Shown here: positions 6,498 through 9,539 of the stretch, in pieces
Numbering within the stretch: position 1 is the stretch's first letter
Layout: every line of letters begins with the position of its first letter
Assembly: GCA_009924185.1 (NCBI GenBank)
Contig: RFSC01000023.1
Span: 1-9,539 of the forward strand
Direction of reading: 5' to 3'
Length of the DNA: 9,539 bases
Source: Actinomycetota bacterium
Lineage (GTDB): Bacteria > Actinomycetota > Actinomycetes > Nanopelagicales > Nanopelagicaceae
The notes under the pieces: model-generated
Database searches by the model: none
Seen by the model: only the letters and a program-made list of their open reading frames with translations
What the model was told of the DNA's origin: nothing
Program-made: the position numbers and the translations under genes

Positions 6498-8456
6498 TTA
6501 AGAGTTAACGGGTGCTAGCCAAATCGTGCCCAAGGGCGGAACTCGAATTAAGGCAGAGTTTGGAAAACCTCGACATTCTTCGCTGACACTCAAAATCTCA
6601 GAGTTGGTTACTCCAGAGCCACCATAAATTTGATCATCGGAGTTAAGGATCTCCCGCCACTGTCCGCCTACTGGGAGTGGAACTCGATAACTTTCATGAG
6701 GCACTGGAGAAAAGTTAGTAATAGATATCAAAGGTTCTCCAGTTTCAGACCATCTAGCAAAAGCAATGGTGTTGCCTGACGCATCATCTCCGATTAGCCA
6801 CTGAAATCCTTCAGGTTCAACATCTCTTTGCCACAATGCTGGCAAGTTTGTGTAATTGGAGTTTAACTCTGAAATTAGCTTTTGTACTCCGTAATGTTCC
6901 TGATACTCAGTTAGGTGCCAATCTAATGAGCGTTCCGAACTCCACTCATCATTTTGAGCGAATTCGCAACCCATGAATAGCAATTTCTTACCAGGATGCG
7001 CCCACATAAAACCATAAAGGGCGCGAAGAGTCGCTAGCTTTTGCCAACGGTCACCGGGAAACTTATTAACCAACGCACCCTTGCCATGAACTACCTCATC
7101 ATGGGAGAGCGGCAACAAAAAGTTCTCACTCCAGGCATAGAGAATTGAGAAGGTAATTTCATTATGGTGATAAACCCGATGTACCGGTTCGTGGGATAGA
7201 TATTGAAGAGTGTCATGCATCCAACCCATATTCCACTTAAACCCAAAGCCCAAACCATTAGCTGAGGTGGGTTTTGTAACCCCACTCCAGGCTGTGGATT
7301 CCTCCGCAATCATCATGATTCCTGGGAATCTCTTGTAGGCGGTAGCGGTGGTTTCCTGCAGCAACTTCACGGCCGCTAAATTCTCACGGCCACCGAACTC
7401 ATTGGGAATCCATTCACCTTCTGAGCGTGAATAATCTAGATAGAGCATTGATGCCACTGCATCCACACGTAATCCATCAATATGAAACTCTTCTAACCAA
7501 TACAACGCGCTGGCTACGAGAAAGTTTCGCACCTCATTGCGGCCAAAATTGAAAATGTATGTACCCCAATCAGGGTGTTCGCCCAATCTTGGATCTTCAT
7601 GTTCATAAAGTGCGGTGCCATCAAACCTAGCCAATGCCCATTCATCCTTTGGAAAGTGGGCAGGTACCCAATCCAGAATCACGCCAATTCCTAAACCATG
7701 CAGATAGTCAACTAAAAATCTGAACTCATCTGGAGAGCCAAATCTAGCGGTCGGCGCAAAGTATGAACTTACTTGATAGCCCCAAGATGGTGAGTAGGGA
7801 TGTTCGGTGACTGGCAAGAATTCAACATGGGTGAAGCCATGTTTTTTTAAGTAAGCACCTAACTCCTGAGCCAATTCACGATAGCTCAAACCACTCTTCC
7901 AAGAACCAAGATGAACTTCATAAACGGATACCGGTGCGCGCCATGGCTGATAAAGCGCACGAGAATTCATCCAATTCTCATCACTCCAAATAAATTTGGA
8001 TTCATTAACAATTGATGCGGTATGCGGTGGTAACTCTGTTTGTCTGGCAAAAGGATCGGCGTGATCTACCCATCTTCCATCTCGACCCTGAACTGCGAAT
8101 TTATACTTAACTCCTGGAGCTAAATCTGGAATGAATACCTCCCAAACCCCACTCGGGCCAAGCGGAATCATGGGGTTAGTTTTTTTATCCCAGAAGTTGT
8201 TGTCGCAAATTAGTGAAAGATTTCGAGCATTTGGTGCCCAAACAGAAAAAGCGGTTCCGATTAATTCACCATCCGGGGTGCGCTTCACATGAGCGCCCAG
8301 TACCTGCCATAAGTTCTCATGGCGACCTTCAGAGATTAGGTGCAGATCCAACTCACCCAGAGTTGTGTGAGGGTTTAGGTAACCAGCAGGAGGTGATTGA
8401 AAGGTTTTGCGCCGCGGGGAGTTGCTTGAAAAGAGTTTTGCAAAGAGCCCGCGCAT
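6498..8456 (-). CDS. glgB: 1,4-alpha-glucan branching enzyme
   Basis: Cuts an alpha-1,4-glucan chain and rejoins it by an alpha-1,6 bond, making glycogen branches; GH13 family. The protein has 652 residues. Residues 1-30 are a basic linker; 33-150 hold the CBM48-type domain (GELDLHLISEGRH, then GTAFSVWAPNAR); 175-540 the catalytic barrel; 550-652 the C-terminal beta domain. Catalytic residues are Asp332 (GLRVDAV), Glu385 (AEES) and Asp453 (SHDEV). Their spacings of 53 and 68 equal those of E. coli GlgB (405, 458, 526). Relative to E. coli (728 residues) it is short by about 75 residues, all at the N-terminus, so the extra N1 module common in actinobacterial GlgB is absent. The ATG at 8456 has TAAAGT six bases upstream, supporting the start. 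It lies 9 bp after glgE on the same strand, so the two can also share a transcript. Confidence 0.96.
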   Translation of the reverse strand: MRGLFAKLFSSNSPRRKTFQSPPAGYLNPHTTLGELDLHLISEGRHENLWQVLGAHVKRTPDGELIGTAFSVWAPNARNLSLICDNNFWDKKTNPMIPLGPSGVWEVFIPDLAPGVKYKFAVQGRDGRWVDHADPFARQTELPPHTASIVNESKFIWSDENWMNSRALYQPWRAPVSVYEVHLGSWKSGLSYRELAQELGAYLKKHGFTHVEFLPVTEHPYSPSWGYQVSSYFAPTARFGSPDEFRFLVDYLHGLGIGVILDWVPAHFPKDEWALARFDGTALYEHEDPRLGEHPDWGTYIFNFGRNEVRNFLVASALYWLEEFHIDGLRVDAVASMLYLDYSRSEGEWIPNEFGGRENLAAVKLLQETTATAYKRFPGIMMIAEESTAWSGVTKPTSANGLGFGFKWNMGWMHDTLQYLSHEPVHRVYHHNEITFSILYAWSENFLLPLSHDEVVHGKGALVNKFPGDRWQKLATLRALYGFMWAHPGKKLLFMGCEFAQNDEWSSERSLDWHLTEYQEHYGVQKLISELNSNYTNLPALWQRDVEPEGFQWLIGDDASGNTIAFARWSETGEPLISITNFSPVPHESYRVPLPVGGQWREILNSDDQIYGGSGVTNSEILSVSEECRGFPNSALIRVPPLGTIWLAPVNS

Positions 8457-8462
8457 AGCGGA

Positions 8463-8468
8463 ACTTTA
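8463..8468 (-). promoter_or_regulatory. Candidate -10 box for a leaderless glgB mRNA
   Basis: On the minus strand TAAAGT is followed by six bases (TCCGCT) and the glgB ATG at 8456. Its first three bases are the TAA stop of glgE. No -35 or Shine-Dalgarno is visible, so glgB may have its own leaderless transcript as well as read-through from glgE. Confidence 0.45.
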
Positions 8469-9539
8469 CTTAACTTTCACAGAGGCGATATGGGCCACTT
8501 TGCCGTTTGGCCGGGCTGGATCCAGCTTCACATAGGTGTCTTTAGCCCAGTTGTACTCGCTGCCATCAAGCAAATCTTTGACCGAGAAAGACTCTTGCTC
8601 TATCCCTAAAGCCCACAAATCCCAATGAACCATGGTTTCGCGAGCATGAACGCCATCTAGATTCACTACGACCAAAATCAAATTATCACCTTCACGTTTT
8701 GAGTAGGCCAGAATTTGATCAGAATCAGTGTTGTGGAAATGGATGTTTCGTAATCTCTGAAGCGCTGGATTTTTGCGGCGGATCTCATTTAGCAGCGTAA
8801 TGAATGGAGCCAGGGTTAAACCTTTTTTGTTGGCACCATCCCAATCCCGCACTTTAATCTCATACTTTTCGCTATCGCGATACTCCTCTTTACCCTCTGC
8901 AATTGGAATATGCTCATAAAGTTCATAACCTGCATACATTCCCCATGATGGAGTCATAGTTGCAGCAAGGACGGCACGCATCGCAAAAATCGCTGGATTT
9001 CCACTTTGTAAATGGAAGGGCAAGATATCTGGAGTATTCACCCAGAAATTGGGACGGAAGAAAGCGCTGGTGTGGTGAGCCACCTCAGTTCCGTAATCAA
9101 TCAACTCCTGCTTTGAAGTACGCCAAGTGAAATATGTGTAAGACTGCTGGAAACCGGCTTTGCCCAAAGAGTGCATCATCGCCGGAACTGTGAAAGCTTC
9201 AGAGAGGAAGACTACCTCTGGGTACTTAGCATTTACTTTGGCGATTAACTCCTGCCAGAAGTGCACCGGTTTTGTGTGCGGATTATCGACTCGGAAGATT
9301 GAAATACCTTTTTCAATCCAAAAACAAACTACGCGATAAATCTCCGCGAACAATCCTGGGTAATCATTATCAAAGTTAATGGGATAGATATCTTGATATT
9401 TCTTTGGAGGATTCTCAGCGTAAGCAATCGATCCATCGGGACGAGTTGTGAAGAATTCAGGATGCTCAGTCACCCATGGATGATCAGGAGAAGCTTGCAG
9501 TGCAAAGTCCATAGCAACTTCGAGACCATTCTTCTTTGC
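8466..9539 (-). CDS. glgE: Alpha-1,4-glucan:maltose-1-phosphate maltosyltransferase (N-terminus beyond the right edge)
   Basis: Transfers maltosyl units from alpha-maltose-1-phosphate onto the end of an alpha-1,4-glucan, releasing phosphate; a GH13_3 enzyme of the trehalose-to-glycogen route. The frame is open to the right edge, showing the last 357 residues of a protein normally about 650-700 long; the ATG at 9512 is internal. Numbering the visible fragment from the edge, the nucleophile is Asp85 (FRVDNPHTKP), the acid/base Glu114 (LSEAFT) and the third carboxylate Asp171 (NTPDIL). Their spacings of 29 and 57 equal those of Streptomyces GlgE (394, 423, 480). Donor-phosphate contacts known from that enzyme also fall in register: Gln15, Lys46, Asn86, Lys225 and Tyr226 (SEKYEI). 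A C-terminal beta domain follows from about residue 265. glgB begins 9 bp downstream. The promoter and any treS or maltokinase gene would lie outside the window. Confidence 0.96.
   Translation of the reverse strand, partial: AKKNGLEVAMDFALQASPDHPWVTEHPEFFTTRPDGSIAYAENPPKKYQDIYPINFDNDYPGLFAEIYRVVCFWIEKGISIFRVDNPHTKPVHFWQELIAKVNAKYPEVVFLSEAFTVPAMMHSLGKAGFQQSYTYFTWRTSKQELIDYGTEVAHHTSAFFRPNFWVNTPDILPFHLQSGNPAIFAMRAVLAATMTPSWGMYAGYELYEHIPIAEGKEEYRDSEKYEIKVRDWDGANKKGLTLAPFITLLNEIRRKNPALQRLRNIHFHNTDSDQILAYSKREGDNLILVVVNLDGVHARETMVHWDLWALGIEQESFSVKDLLDGSEYNWAKDTYVKLDPARPNGKVAHIASVKVK

Noticed and set aside
6488..6506. AACT/AGTT inverted repeat between the MFS gene and glgB as a terminator
   Set aside because: The stem has only four pairs and no GC core, and it lies partly inside the glgB stop region.
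9510..9512. ATG at 9512 as the start of glgE
   Set aside because: The codons to its right, out to the edge, continue the conserved GlgE sequence (GLEVA before MDFALQ), and the protein would lack its N-terminal domains. The gene simply runs out of the window.
1..9539. Mobile elements, CRISPR arrays, defence systems, RNA genes or foreign islands
   Set aside because: No transposase, integrase, direct-repeat array, tRNA-like fold or abrupt change in composition was seen; the window is filled by recognisable chromosomal genes.

Overview
The window reads as a compact, mid-to-low GC actinobacterial chromosome. The clearest lineage marks are GlgE next to GlgB (the maltose-1-phosphate route to alpha-glucan), a DUF4032 protein next to a YbbN-type protein, and genes packed with gaps of 7-32 bp. 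The short intergenic DNA, the modest GC for an actinobacterium and the many apparently leaderless starts suggest a streamlined, probably freshwater planktonic lineage of the acI / Nanopelagicales kind. That taxonomic guess is inference, not proven by anything here.

Layout, left to right: (1) an aldehyde dehydrogenase on the minus strand, cut by the left edge; (2) a divergent small alpha/beta hydrolase on the plus strand; (3) a minus-strand AI-2E-family membrane protein, convergent with the hydrolase; (4) a plus-strand run of three genes, DUF4032 kinase-like protein, thioredoxin-fold/TPR protein (YbbN type) and an MFS transporter, with a 7-bp gap then a 4-bp stop/start overlap; (5) a minus-strand pair running in from the right edge, glgE (its N-terminal part lies outside) followed by glgB, convergent with the MFS gene. 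There is no gene-free stretch longer than about 32 bp, and I see no tRNA, rRNA, CRISPR, insertion sequence or phage sign.

How the genes work together: GlgE extends alpha-1,4-glucan with maltosyl units from maltose-1-phosphate, and GlgB adds alpha-1,6 branches, so the right-hand pair is a glycogen-making module. The trehalose synthase and maltokinase that normally feed it are not in the window. The three-gene plus-strand run looks like one transcript, but its shared purpose is unknown. The left-hand genes look like unrelated housekeeping or catabolic functions.

The most interesting pattern is regulatory rather than a new gene system. Several starts carry a TAnnnT-like -10 box ending 6-7 bases before the start codon, as expected for leaderless mRNAs. 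Both divergent gene pairs have -10 boxes on opposite strands that overlap each other. I found no clear evidence of an undescribed multi-gene system; most of this window is ordinary core genome.
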